Part shown: piece by piece, positions 25,975 to 33,192 of the stretch
How the letters are laid out: every line of letters begins with the position of its first letter
Position numbering within the stretch: position 1 is the first letter of the stretch
Assembly: GCF_900890425.1 (NCBI RefSeq)
Contig: NZ_CAAHFG010000004.1
Coordinates: 912,330 to 976,329 of the forward strand
Direction: 5' to 3'
Length of the DNA: 64,000 bases
From: Pontiella desulfatans
Lineage (GTDB): Bacteria > Verrucomicrobiota > Kiritimatiellia > Kiritimatiellales > Pontiellaceae
Translations under genes and position numbers: made by a program
The notes under the pieces: model-generated
Seen by the model: only the letters and a program-made list of their open reading frames with translations
Told to the model about the DNA's origin: nothing
The model's database searches: none

Positions 25975-26931
25975 TCACAAAGCCCAGGCGAGGAGCAGCG
26001 GAATCGTAACGATCGCCGCGAGGTGGGTGACGAGCAGGGTGGAGGCAATGAAATCCGAGTCGCCGCCGAACCGTTCGCTGAAGATTAGGCTCGTTACCGC
26101 CGCCGGCATAACGGCAATCACGGTGAGGATTCCACGGGCCGTTTCTTCCATGGGCACCTGCTTCAGCAGCAGGATGAACAGCACCGGCGTTGCAACCAGC
26201 CGCAGGGCCGAGAGAATCCACACCTGCTTGTCGAGGGCGGCGCTGACGTCGAGCGCCGCGATGCGGCTGCCGGAAACCACCATCGAGACGGCCACCGTGG
26301 CCTTGCCCACGGTTTCCGCCCCGAAATAGGTCAGGTCCAGCAGGCGCCGGGCGAGGTCGGCGAAAAAGCCGGCCTCGGGAAGTTCCGGGCTCGCGAGATC
26401 GCGCACGCACACCCAGCCCATGGAAAAAATCAGGGCAATCAACGGCGGGCCGAACATCATTTTGATGCCCTCGGCCAGCTTGCTGGAGCGGTTGAAGAGG
26501 AAAACGCCGACCGTCCATACCACCAGTTCGAAGCCCATCGAGGCAAAAACCAGCAGGGCAACCCCCTGCGTTCCCCATAGCAGCATCACCAGCGGAAGGG
26601 GCAGGAACAGGTAGTTGTTGATGGTGTTCTGGAAGAGGAATGCGCTCGCCCGCTGCTGGTCGACGCCCTTCATGCAGCGGACGGCCAGCAGGCCGAGGAT
26701 GAGGCCGGTGCCCGCGATGGCCATCGCCATCACCGGCATGATCCAGTTGGCCGCCAGCTCCTGCGCGTTGAGCTTCGTGACCGACGAAAAGATCAAGCAG
26801 GGATAGATGATCGAAATGAGCACCCGCACCATTTCGCTGGTTCCCACCGCGCTCACCACGCCGCGCTTGCGCGCCGCATAGCCAATGGTCATCAGCACCA
26901 GAATGAATAAAACCTGCAAAACGTAGTTCAT
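25975..26931 (-). CDS. AEC-family (auxin efflux carrier-like) transporter
   Basis: The 318-residue protein has about ten hydrophobic helices in two halves. The N-terminal MNYVLQVLFILVLMTIGYAARKRGVVS and the C-terminal PAAVTSLIFSERFGGDSDFIASTLLVTHLAAIVTIPLLLAW are characteristic of AEC transporters, which move small organic anions such as malate in bacteria. The substrate here is unknown. It converges on the LysM gene with 9 nt between stops. Confidence 0.8.
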   Translation of the reverse strand: MNYVLQVLFILVLMTIGYAARKRGVVSAVGTSEMVRVLISIIYPCLIFSSVTKLNAQELAANWIMPVMAMAIAGTGLILGLLAVRCMKGVDQQRASAFLFQNTINNYLFLPLPLVMLLWGTQGVALLVFASMGFELVVWTVGVFLFNRSSKLAEGIKMMFGPPLIALIFSMGWVCVRDLASPELPEAGFFADLARRLLDLTYFGAETVGKATVAVSMVVSGSRIAALDVSAALDKQVWILSALRLVATPVLFILLLKQVPMEETARGILTVIAVMPAAVTSLIFSERFGGDSDFIASTLLVTHLAAIVTIPLLLAWAL

Positions 26932-26932
26932 G

Positions 26933-27021
26933 GATCGGGTTATCGGTTATATGGTTATGCGTTGCCGGGCTCCCCGGCGGCAGGGATTCGTGCCCCAAGT
27001 CCTGATAACCGATAACGGATC
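26933..27021. repeat. Palindromic intergenic repeat, copy 1 of a GTTATCGGTTAT family
   Basis: GTTATCGGTTAT (26939-26950) and its perfect complement ATAACCGATAAC (27005-27016) bracket 54 nt; flanking GATC bases extend the pairing. A related copy is at 29247-29305, where both arms carry T instead of C at the same place and the right arm is again preceded by GTCCTG. It lies between the divergent AEC and rpsA genes. Confidence 0.65.
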
Positions 27022-27101
27022 GCCGGGATTTGGAAAGTTCCAACTGCAACTTTTATGTTGGAAACCCGTTGGAAAAGCCTTGGAATTTAACAAATTACCG
27101 C

Positions 27102-27129
27102 TTGCATAGGAGGGGGATACGTCTATTAT
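27102..27129 (+). promoter_or_regulatory. Predicted rpsA promoter and leader
   Basis: TTGCAT (27102-27107), 16 nt, TATTAT (27124-27129). Transcription would start near 27136, giving a leader of about 110 nt. The leader contains a GGGA...TCCC hairpin just before the ATG and no clear SD, which is in keeping with the structured, SD-poor rpsA leaders known from other bacteria. Confidence 0.55.
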
Positions 27130-27245
27130 GGCGCGCTCATTTACGGGAGAGGTGTGTTCCGGCCGCGTGGCTGGCGCTTTGTCCGTAATAGGTAATACAA
27201 CACTAAAACAAAAGGTCAGGGAGCGCGTGTTCCCGCTTTAATAGT

Positions 27246-28976
27246 ATGGAATCAACAACCAACACAGACATGGGTGTGGACACCGCAGCCATGGACGCAA
27301 TGTACGAGGATACCCTCAAGAACTTCACCGAAGGGTCCATCGTTTCCGGTAAAATCCTCAGTGTCATCGACGGCGACGTCCTCATCGACATTGGCTATAA
27401 ATCCGAAGGCATCGTTTCCGCCCAGGAATTCAAGGATCTCGCCGAAGATCCGGTCGGGCAGGAAACCGAAGTATTCCTCGAGCAGCTCGAAGACCGCGAT
27501 GGCATGATTGTCATCAGCAAGCGCCGCGCCGAGCAGCAGCGCGCATGGGACTATGTTGTCAACGAATGCGAAGAAGGCAGCATTGTCGAAGGCACCATCA
27601 AGAACATCGTCAAGGGCGGATTCATCGTCGATGTCGGCGTTGACGCGTTCCTTCCGGGCTCCCAGCTCGACGTTACCCCGGTTCGCAATCCCGACGAACA
27701 CATGGGCAAGACCTACACGTTCCGCATCCTCAAGATCAACCTTGAGCGCAAGAACATCGTTGTTTCCCGCCGCGAACTCATCGAAGAGTCCCGCCGCGAA
27801 TCCCGCCGCAAGATCCTGGCGGAAATCCAGGTTGGCCAGCTCCGTCCGGGCGTGGTCAAGAACATCACCGATTTCGGTGCATTCGTCGATCTCGACGGCA
27901 TCGACGGCCTGCTGCACGTCACCGACATGACCTGGGGCCGCATCAACCATCCTTCCGAAATCCTGAAGGTGGGCGACGAAATGAACGTGATGATCCTCGA
28001 GATCGACCTCGAGAAAGAGCGCATCAGCCTCGGCCTCAAGCAGACCATGGAAAATCCGTGGGAAGAAATCGAAGCCCGCTACCCGATCGGCGCCCGTGTA
28101 CACGGCAAAGTCGTCAACCTCGCCCCGTACGGTGCGTTTGTTGAACTCGAAGAGGGTGTGGAAGGTCTCGTTCACGTTTCCGAAATGTCCTGGACCAAGC
28201 GCATCCAGCGCGCGGCCGACGTGCTCAACGTGGGCGACGAAGTCGACGCGGTTGTCCTGGCTGTTTCCACCGACGACAAGAAGATCTCGCTCGGCATGCG
28301 CCAGACCGAAGAAAACCCGTGGGAAATCGTTGCCGGCAAGTATCCGATTGGATCGCTTGTGCAGGGCAAGGTTCGCAACTTCACCTCCTACGGCGCTTTC
28401 GTTGAGCTCGAAGAAGGTGTCGACGGCATGATCCACGTGTCCGACATGTCCTGGACGCGCAAGGTCAATCATCCTTCCGAAGTCCTCAAGAAGGGCGAGG
28501 AAGTTGAAACCGTCGTGCTCGAAATCGATTCCAACAACCAGCGCATCAGCCTCGGCCTCAAGCAGGCCCAGGACGATCCGTGGGCCGGTATCGTTGACCG
28601 CTACCCGATCGGTGCGAAAGTCAGCGGCATCGTAACGAAGATCTCCTCCTTCGGCGCATTCGTCGAAATCGAGGAAGGCATCGATGGCCTCGTGCACATC
28701 AGCCAGATCTCCGACGACCACATCGAGCGTGTCAAGGACGTCATGAACGTTGGCGACACCATCGAAGCCCGCGTTGTGAAGGTTGATCCGGTTGAACACC
28801 GCATTGGCCTGAGCGTCAAGGCGGCCAATGTTGAAGACGACGAATTCGAAATCCGCGAAGACATGCTCGAAGGCCTCCAGGCCGGTGCAGAGCTCGTCGA
28901 CCTCGGTTCCGCGTTCGACAACGCCTTCGGCGACCAGCTCGAAGAGTGGCACCCCGGCGACAAGAAAGAGGACTAA
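27246..28976 (+). CDS. rpsA: 30S ribosomal protein S1
   Basis: The 576-residue protein holds six S1 RNA-binding repeats: two divergent N-terminal ones (EGSIVSGKILSVIDGDVLIDIG; EGSIVEGTIKNIVKGGFIVDVG) that anchor S1 to the ribosome, then four close repeats (PGVVKNITDFGAFVDL, HGKVVNLAPYGAFVEL, QGKVRNFTSYGAFVEL, SGIVTKISSFGAFVEI). S1 helps mRNA bind to the 30S subunit. The length is like E. coli S1 (557). A strong terminator follows. Confidence 0.97.
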   Translation: MESTTNTDMGVDTAAMDAMYEDTLKNFTEGSIVSGKILSVIDGDVLIDIGYKSEGIVSAQEFKDLAEDPVGQETEVFLEQLEDRDGMIVISKRRAEQQRAWDYVVNECEEGSIVEGTIKNIVKGGFIVDVGVDAFLPGSQLDVTPVRNPDEHMGKTYTFRILKINLERKNIVVSRRELIEESRRESRRKILAEIQVGQLRPGVVKNITDFGAFVDLDGIDGLLHVTDMTWGRINHPSEILKVGDEMNVMILEIDLEKERISLGLKQTMENPWEEIEARYPIGARVHGKVVNLAPYGAFVELEEGVEGLVHVSEMSWTKRIQRAADVLNVGDEVDAVVLAVSTDDKKISLGMRQTEENPWEIVAGKYPIGSLVQGKVRNFTSYGAFVELEEGVDGMIHVSDMSWTRKVNHPSEVLKKGEEVETVVLEIDSNNQRISLGLKQAQDDPWAGIVDRYPIGAKVSGIVTKISSFGAFVEIEEGIDGLVHISQISDDHIERVKDVMNVGDTIEARVVKVDPVEHRIGLSVKAANVEDDEFEIREDMLEGLQAGAELVDLGSAFDNAFGDQLEEWHPGDKKED

Positions 28977-28999
28977 TCCTCCCCTTTCAAACCGCAATG

Positions 29000-29028
29000 A
29001 AAGCCCGCCCGCAACGGCGGGCTTTTTT
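29000..29028 (+). terminator. rpsA intrinsic terminator
   Basis: A 10-bp perfect stem (AAAGCCCGCC / GGCGGGCTTT, loop CGCAAC) runs into a T tract, 23 nt after the rpsA stop. Confidence 0.9.
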
Positions 29029-29203
29029 GCGTTTGCGCCCGGCGGGCCGCACGGGATCCCTTGTGATTATCACCGGGCATGGAACCTCGGATGAACACTG
29101 ATGGACGCCGATATTCAATAAGACACGAAATTTGCCCCACCCTCCCCGTGGGTTAAGCATGTCCTGATTGGGTATCTGATTTTATCCGCATTCATTTGAG
29201 CCT

Positions 29204-29348
29204 CTTGCAAAACCCTTCGAGTTTGCGAGGCGGTTTTTTGTTAAAAGTTATTGGTTATTGGGCTAAACCGCTGGTTGCGTATGACTTGTCCTGATAACCA
29301 ATAACCAGTACCTGATAACAGGAGCGGCAAAACCAGAGGTTTTGCAAG
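29204..29348. repeat. Nested inverted-repeat element in the rpsA-GH29 gap
   Basis: Outer arms CTTGCAAAACC (29204-29214) and GGTTTTGCAAG (29338-29348) are perfect complements. Inside lie GTTATTGGTTAT (29247-29258) and ATAACCAATAAC (29294-29305), a second copy of the family at 26933. The ~145-bp unit has no coding capacity and looks MITE/REP-like. The rest of the 460-nt gap (29029-29203, 29349-29439) shows nothing I can name. Confidence 0.6.
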
Positions 29349-29439
29349 TTCCTCATTTGTGGTTCATTTACGTTCCCCGGATTAGGGATTCCGTTTTCGC
29401 ATTTAGGCCGTGCGCCGGGTGGGTGAACGGGGGGTGGGA

Positions 29440-31035
29440 TCAGGGCTTGGGAATTTCCGTGAACTCGATGCGGATGGGGTAGGCCATGCCATAGGCGGGT
29501 TTTGCGGGCAGGGCGATCTCCAGGCCTTCGCCGGTTTGCTTCCATTCCAATTCGCCGTCCACGCCGAGCATGCGAACGGATTGGATGCCGGAGAGGTCGG
29601 CCTTGGCCAGCGTCTGGATGAGTGCTGTTTCAGGCCAATCGAGGAAGGTTGCGTAGAGGACGGTGTTTTCCTTGTTGCGGGTGAAGCGGATGTCCTTGCC
29701 GGTTGCGATCATTTTCTTGCGGCCGTGTTCGTCTTGCTCGAGCCACAGGCCGCCCACTTCGCCGAACACCGTGTAGGGGCGGGTGGCATAGACTGCTTCG
29801 CCGCAAACCTTGAGCCAGGCACCCAGCTCGCGCATCATCACCTGCTGGTCTTGCGGGAAGGTGCCGTCGGCCTTGGGGGCAAAGGAGAGCATCAGCACGC
29901 CACGCTTGCTGATGATGTCCATCAGCTGGTCCACAATCAGGTTGGTGGGCTTGATGGCGACACCGGGCACATAACCCCAGTTGTGGTCGTCGTAGACGCA
30001 GTCGTCGGTCTGCCAGACCATGTCGGCAATCTCGTCCATGCCGCCGCGTTCGAAGTCGCGCACCGCGGAGCCGGGCTTGAAGGTTTTCCAGCTTTTATAG
30101 TTGAGCACCACGTTCGGTGCGCCGTATGCGCCCTGGCCGGACTCGATGGCGTTGTTGTAGTAGTGCGAGGCAAGCTGCATCCTGCGGGTTTCCCATATCG
30201 GCGGGTTCATGCCCCAGTCGAAATAGTAGAGGTCGGGCCGGTACAGATCGGCCAGCTCCTTGGTGCGCGCGAGCCAGCGTTCCATGTCGCGTTCGCTCGG
30301 TTGGATCAGGTTGCGCGAGCGGTCGAACCATTTCCAGCGCCCTTTGCCCTCTTGTTCCTCCGGGCGGACGGTGACGTTGTCCAGCCCTTCGGGGATGATC
30401 GGGTTGCCGTACAGGTCCTGGTAGGCCGGATCCTTCGCATCGTAGCCGTTGATGTGGTTCCACTGGAAGAAGCAATAGTTCCAGGCGGTGTGGTTGGAGA
30501 CGCCGAACTTCAGCCCCTTCTTGCGGACGGCCTGTTCAATCTCGCCGACCAGATCGCGCTTCGGCCCCATGTTGACCGAGTTCCATTTCGTCAGCTTGGT
30601 GTCCCACAGGCAGAAGGCGTCGTGGTGCGCGCCCATCATGGTGAAAAACCTTGCGCCGCCCTGCACGCACAAGTCGGCCCACTCATCGGCGTTGAAGTTT
30701 TCGGCCTTGAACATCGGAATAAAATCCTTGTAGCCAAATTCGCCGGGATCCCCATAGGTTTTGACGTGGTGTTCGTGAATGGCCAGGCCCTGGTTGTGGC
30801 GGCTGCTCTGCCCCTCCTTGGAATACATCCATCGGCCATACCATTCGCCGGCGTGGTCGCCCATGAAGGCCGGAACGGAATAGATTCCCCAGTGCACCCA
30901 GAAGCCCAGCTTCGCATCCTCGTACCACTCCGGCGCCTGGTAGTTCAGCAACGATTCCCATTCGGGCTCATACCGCTCCGCCGCCACGGTGCCCGCAAGC
31001 ATAAGCGCCAGCAATCCAATTCCATCCCATCGCAT
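29440..31035 (-). CDS. Secreted GH29 alpha-L-fucosidase
   Basis: The 531-residue protein has a Sec signal (residues 1-19, ending TVAA) and the GH29 barrel: KLGFWVHWGIYSVPAF with HHDAFCLWDTKLTKWN. The likely nucleophile Asp273 is in RPDLYYFDWG. A C-terminal beta domain follows. It would release alpha-L-fucose by a retaining mechanism. The ATG at 31035 has AAAGGA 7 nt upstream, and motif A lies about 50 nt further. It is divergent from the GH27 unit. Whether the true substrate is fucoidan or a fucosylated galactan cannot be told. Confidence 0.88.
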   Translation of the reverse strand: MRWDGIGLLALMLAGTVAAERYEPEWESLLNYQAPEWYEDAKLGFWVHWGIYSVPAFMGDHAGEWYGRWMYSKEGQSSRHNQGLAIHEHHVKTYGDPGEFGYKDFIPMFKAENFNADEWADLCVQGGARFFTMMGAHHDAFCLWDTKLTKWNSVNMGPKRDLVGEIEQAVRKKGLKFGVSNHTAWNYCFFQWNHINGYDAKDPAYQDLYGNPIIPEGLDNVTVRPEEQEGKGRWKWFDRSRNLIQPSERDMERWLARTKELADLYRPDLYYFDWGMNPPIWETRRMQLASHYYNNAIESGQGAYGAPNVVLNYKSWKTFKPGSAVRDFERGGMDEIADMVWQTDDCVYDDHNWGYVPGVAIKPTNLIVDQLMDIISKRGVLMLSFAPKADGTFPQDQQVMMRELGAWLKVCGEAVYATRPYTVFGEVGGLWLEQDEHGRKKMIATGKDIRFTRNKENTVLYATFLDWPETALIQTLAKADLSGIQSVRMLGVDGELEWKQTGEGLEIALPAKPAYGMAYPIRIEFTEIPKP

Positions 31036-31089
31036 AGCAACATCCTTTCCGGGTTTGTTGAATGGACATGATACGCCCTCCAAGGGGCC

Positions 31090-31122
31090 AGTATACATTC
31101 CCGTGCGCATAAAACATACGTG
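31090..31122 (-). promoter_or_regulatory. Shared CGCAT/T-tract motif (site A) and -10 box for the GH29 gene
   Basis: On the minus strand the core ACGTATGTTTTATGCG is followed by TATACT (31095-31090). The start codon is 55 nt downstream of the -10. The core resembles sites B, F, G, I and J upstream of other glycan genes. Confidence 0.55.
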
Positions 31123-31145
31123 ATTTGGTCAACGGACCGCCGCGT

Positions 31146-31189
31146 ATTGTGTAATCCAGATGCACGATCGACAATTTGGATTACACAAT
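31146..31189. promoter_or_regulatory. Perfect 13-bp inverted repeat between divergent GH29 and GH27 units (candidate operator)
   Basis: ATTGTGTAATCCA (31146-31158) and TGGATTACACAAT (31177-31189) are perfect complements, separated by 18 nt (centres about three helical turns apart). It sits between the two divergent promoter motifs. The same arms could also form a hairpin. Confidence 0.6.
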
Positions 31190-31256
31190 TAGGACAGCGG
31201 AGCATGGGACAATGCAACACGAGTCCGGGGCGCAAGGGGTTTGCGCAGGCGCAAAT

Positions 31257-31274
31257 CCGCATATTTTTTGCGGG
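31257..31274 (+). promoter_or_regulatory. Shared motif (site B) for the GH27 unit
   Basis: CCGCATATTTTTTGCGGG, preceded by GCGCAGGCGCAAAT; CCGCA and TGCGG form an inverted pair around the T tract. The first start codon (31359) is about 85 nt downstream. Confidence 0.55.
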
Positions 31275-31358
31275 TTCACGGGTTTGAATGCCTCTATCCA
31301 TGGGCTATGTTGTTTCGTCGTGTGCCGGCTGTGTCCGGGAGTCGGATCGGGAGAGTGG

Positions 31359-31592
31359 ATGAACACATTTATCATTTCGTTGGTTGCGCTGGTGGTGGGC
31401 TATTTCATCCATGGCGCGTTTGTTGAAAAGTGTTTTGGCATCGAGCCGGCCAGGGAGCCCCCGGCCACTGCTCTGGATGGCCGCCGTCTGCTCCTCCTAC
31501 ATCCTGATTGCCCCGAGGGCATCAAGCTCTCAACCGCCATTCTTTCCCTCGGCCTCTTTTTCAAGACGATCCGCAAGAAGGAGGGCGAATGA
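31359..31592 (+). pseudogene. CstA-like N-terminal fragment, probably an internally deleted remnant (or tiny membrane protein)
   Basis: The 77-residue product begins with a membrane helix and VGYFIHGAFVEKCFGIEPAREPPATALDG. This closely resembles the start of carbon-starvation (CstA) peptide/pyruvate transporters, up to the point where they continue ADGVDY. The rest (about 35 residues) matches no later CstA segment I know, although ILSLGLFFKTIRKK could be a C-terminal membrane end. Full CstA proteins have about 480-700 residues. The frame has GGAGAG before its ATG, and its stop overlaps the GH27 ATG (ATGATG), so it is probably still translated and coupled. Confidence 0.45.
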
Positions 31593-33163
31593 TGAAAGTG
31601 CCCCTCCATTGCTTGGTCGTATTGCTTCTGCTTGTCCTCTGCTCCTGCACTTCGGTTGCGGTCTATGACCCGCCGGTCGAGGAGGGGAACGATGTGCTGA
31701 CGCCCAAGGCCGGGCCCGAACCGGCCATCCACGGCCCGGCGGTCTTCGGCGTCCGCCCGGGCTCGCCGTTCCTCTACGCCATTCCGGCCTCCGGGCAACG
31801 CCCGATGGAATATGCCGCCGACGGTTTGCCGGATGGATTGAAGGTCGATCCCGAAACGGGCGTGGTTCGCGGAACAATTTTAAACACGATCGAACTCGAT
31901 TATGCCGTGGTGCTCCAGGCGGGCAACGATCTGGGAACGGCGCAAAAGGAATTCACCATCAAGGTGGGCGACACGATCTGCCTCACCCCGCCGCTGGGCT
32001 GGAACAGCTGGAACTGCTGGGGGGCCTATGTTGACCAGGAAAAGGTGCTGGCCTCCGCGCGCGCCATGGTGGACAAGGGGCTGAAGGACCATGGCTGGAC
32101 CTACATCAATCTCGACGATGCCTGGCAGGCCGACCGGCGCGGCGGAACGCATTTTGCCATTTTGCCGCATCCGGAACGCTTCCCCGACATGGAAGGCATG
32201 TGCAACGAAATCCATGCCATGGGGTTGAAGGCCGGAATCTATTCCACGCCCTGGATCACGTCCTATGCCGGGTGCATCGGCGGCTCGAGCGATTCCCCCG
32301 ATGGCGCGTGGGACCGAGCGGCCATGGGCGGGAAAACGAATCCGCTGAAAAAACTGCACATGCGCCATGGCCAATATCCACTGGATGAAAACGACATCCG
32401 GCAATGGGCGGAGTGGGGCATCGACTACGTGAAATACGACTGGAAGCCCAACGATGGGAAAACCATGAAGCGCTTGGTGGCGGCCTTATCGGGCTGCGGG
32501 CGCGACATTGTCTTTTCGACCTCCAACACCGCGCCGGTGGAGCAGGCCGCATTTCTCGAGCAGCATGTGAATTGTTTCCGCACCACAGGCGACCTGAAGG
32601 ATCGGTGGGACGAGCGCGGGCCAAACCTCAACCTTCGGCAGGTTTGGCAGATGCACCGCACCTGGATGGAGGTCGGCACGCGCGGCGGCCCCGGCCACTT
32701 CCCGGACGCCGACATGCTGCTCGTCGGCGATGTGGTGGAGGGGCACGATGAAGCGCCGCGCCCAACGCGCCTGACGGCCGACGAACAATACACGCACATC
32801 TCGCTGTGGACCCTTTGGGCGAGCCCGCTTCTGATCGGCTGCCCGATCGAGCGGATGGACGATTTCACGTTGAACCTCTTAACCAATCCCGATGTGCTGG
32901 CGGTGCACCAGGATGCCCTTGCCGTTCCCGGCAAGACGGTCTATTCGGAGCAGGGGACCGAGATCGTCGTCAAAGACCTCGCCGACGGAAGCAAGGCCAT
33001 TGGCCTGTTCAACCTCCGCGATGAAGCCCAGGTGATCACGCTCAACCTGGACGGCCGGAAAGCCATCCGCGACCTTTGGCGGCGAAAGGAGCTCGGCGCG
33101 TTCAGGGATTCCTTCTCCGCCAACGTCCGCCCGCACGGGGTTGTCTTTATTCAAGTGAAATAA
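31589..33163 (+). CDS. GH27 alpha-galactosidase, lipoprotein
   Basis: The 524-residue protein has a lipoprotein-like signal (LVLCSC, Cys20). An N-terminal cadherin/Ig-like domain (about 45-128, AVFGVRPGSPFLYAIPASG...DGLKVDPETGVVRGT) precedes a GH27 barrel from LTPPLGWNSWN: INLDDAW, nucleophile Asp284 in YVKYDWKPND, acid/base Asp335 in FRTTGDLKDRW, then GGPGHFPDADML. It would remove terminal alpha-galactose at the cell surface. AGGAGG lies before the ATG, which overlaps the preceding frame. Its closest relative here is the gene at 53885. Confidence 0.88.
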   Translation: MMKVPLHCLVVLLLLVLCSCTSVAVYDPPVEEGNDVLTPKAGPEPAIHGPAVFGVRPGSPFLYAIPASGQRPMEYAADGLPDGLKVDPETGVVRGTILNTIELDYAVVLQAGNDLGTAQKEFTIKVGDTICLTPPLGWNSWNCWGAYVDQEKVLASARAMVDKGLKDHGWTYINLDDAWQADRRGGTHFAILPHPERFPDMEGMCNEIHAMGLKAGIYSTPWITSYAGCIGGSSDSPDGAWDRAAMGGKTNPLKKLHMRHGQYPLDENDIRQWAEWGIDYVKYDWKPNDGKTMKRLVAALSGCGRDIVFSTSNTAPVEQAAFLEQHVNCFRTTGDLKDRWDERGPNLNLRQVWQMHRTWMEVGTRGGPGHFPDADMLLVGDVVEGHDEAPRPTRLTADEQYTHISLWTLWASPLLIGCPIERMDDFTLNLLTNPDVLAVHQDALAVPGKTVYSEQGTEIVVKDLADGSKAIGLFNLRDEAQVITLNLDGRKAIRDLWRRKELGAFRDSFSANVRPHGVVFIQVK

Positions 33164-33192
33164 AAATAGGTTTGTAGTTCCGCCTTCCTTCC

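Noticed and set aside
27252-28997. 581-codon open frame opposite rpsA
   Set aside because: It is a mirror of the repetitive S1 coding sequence, with no independent start signal or domain.
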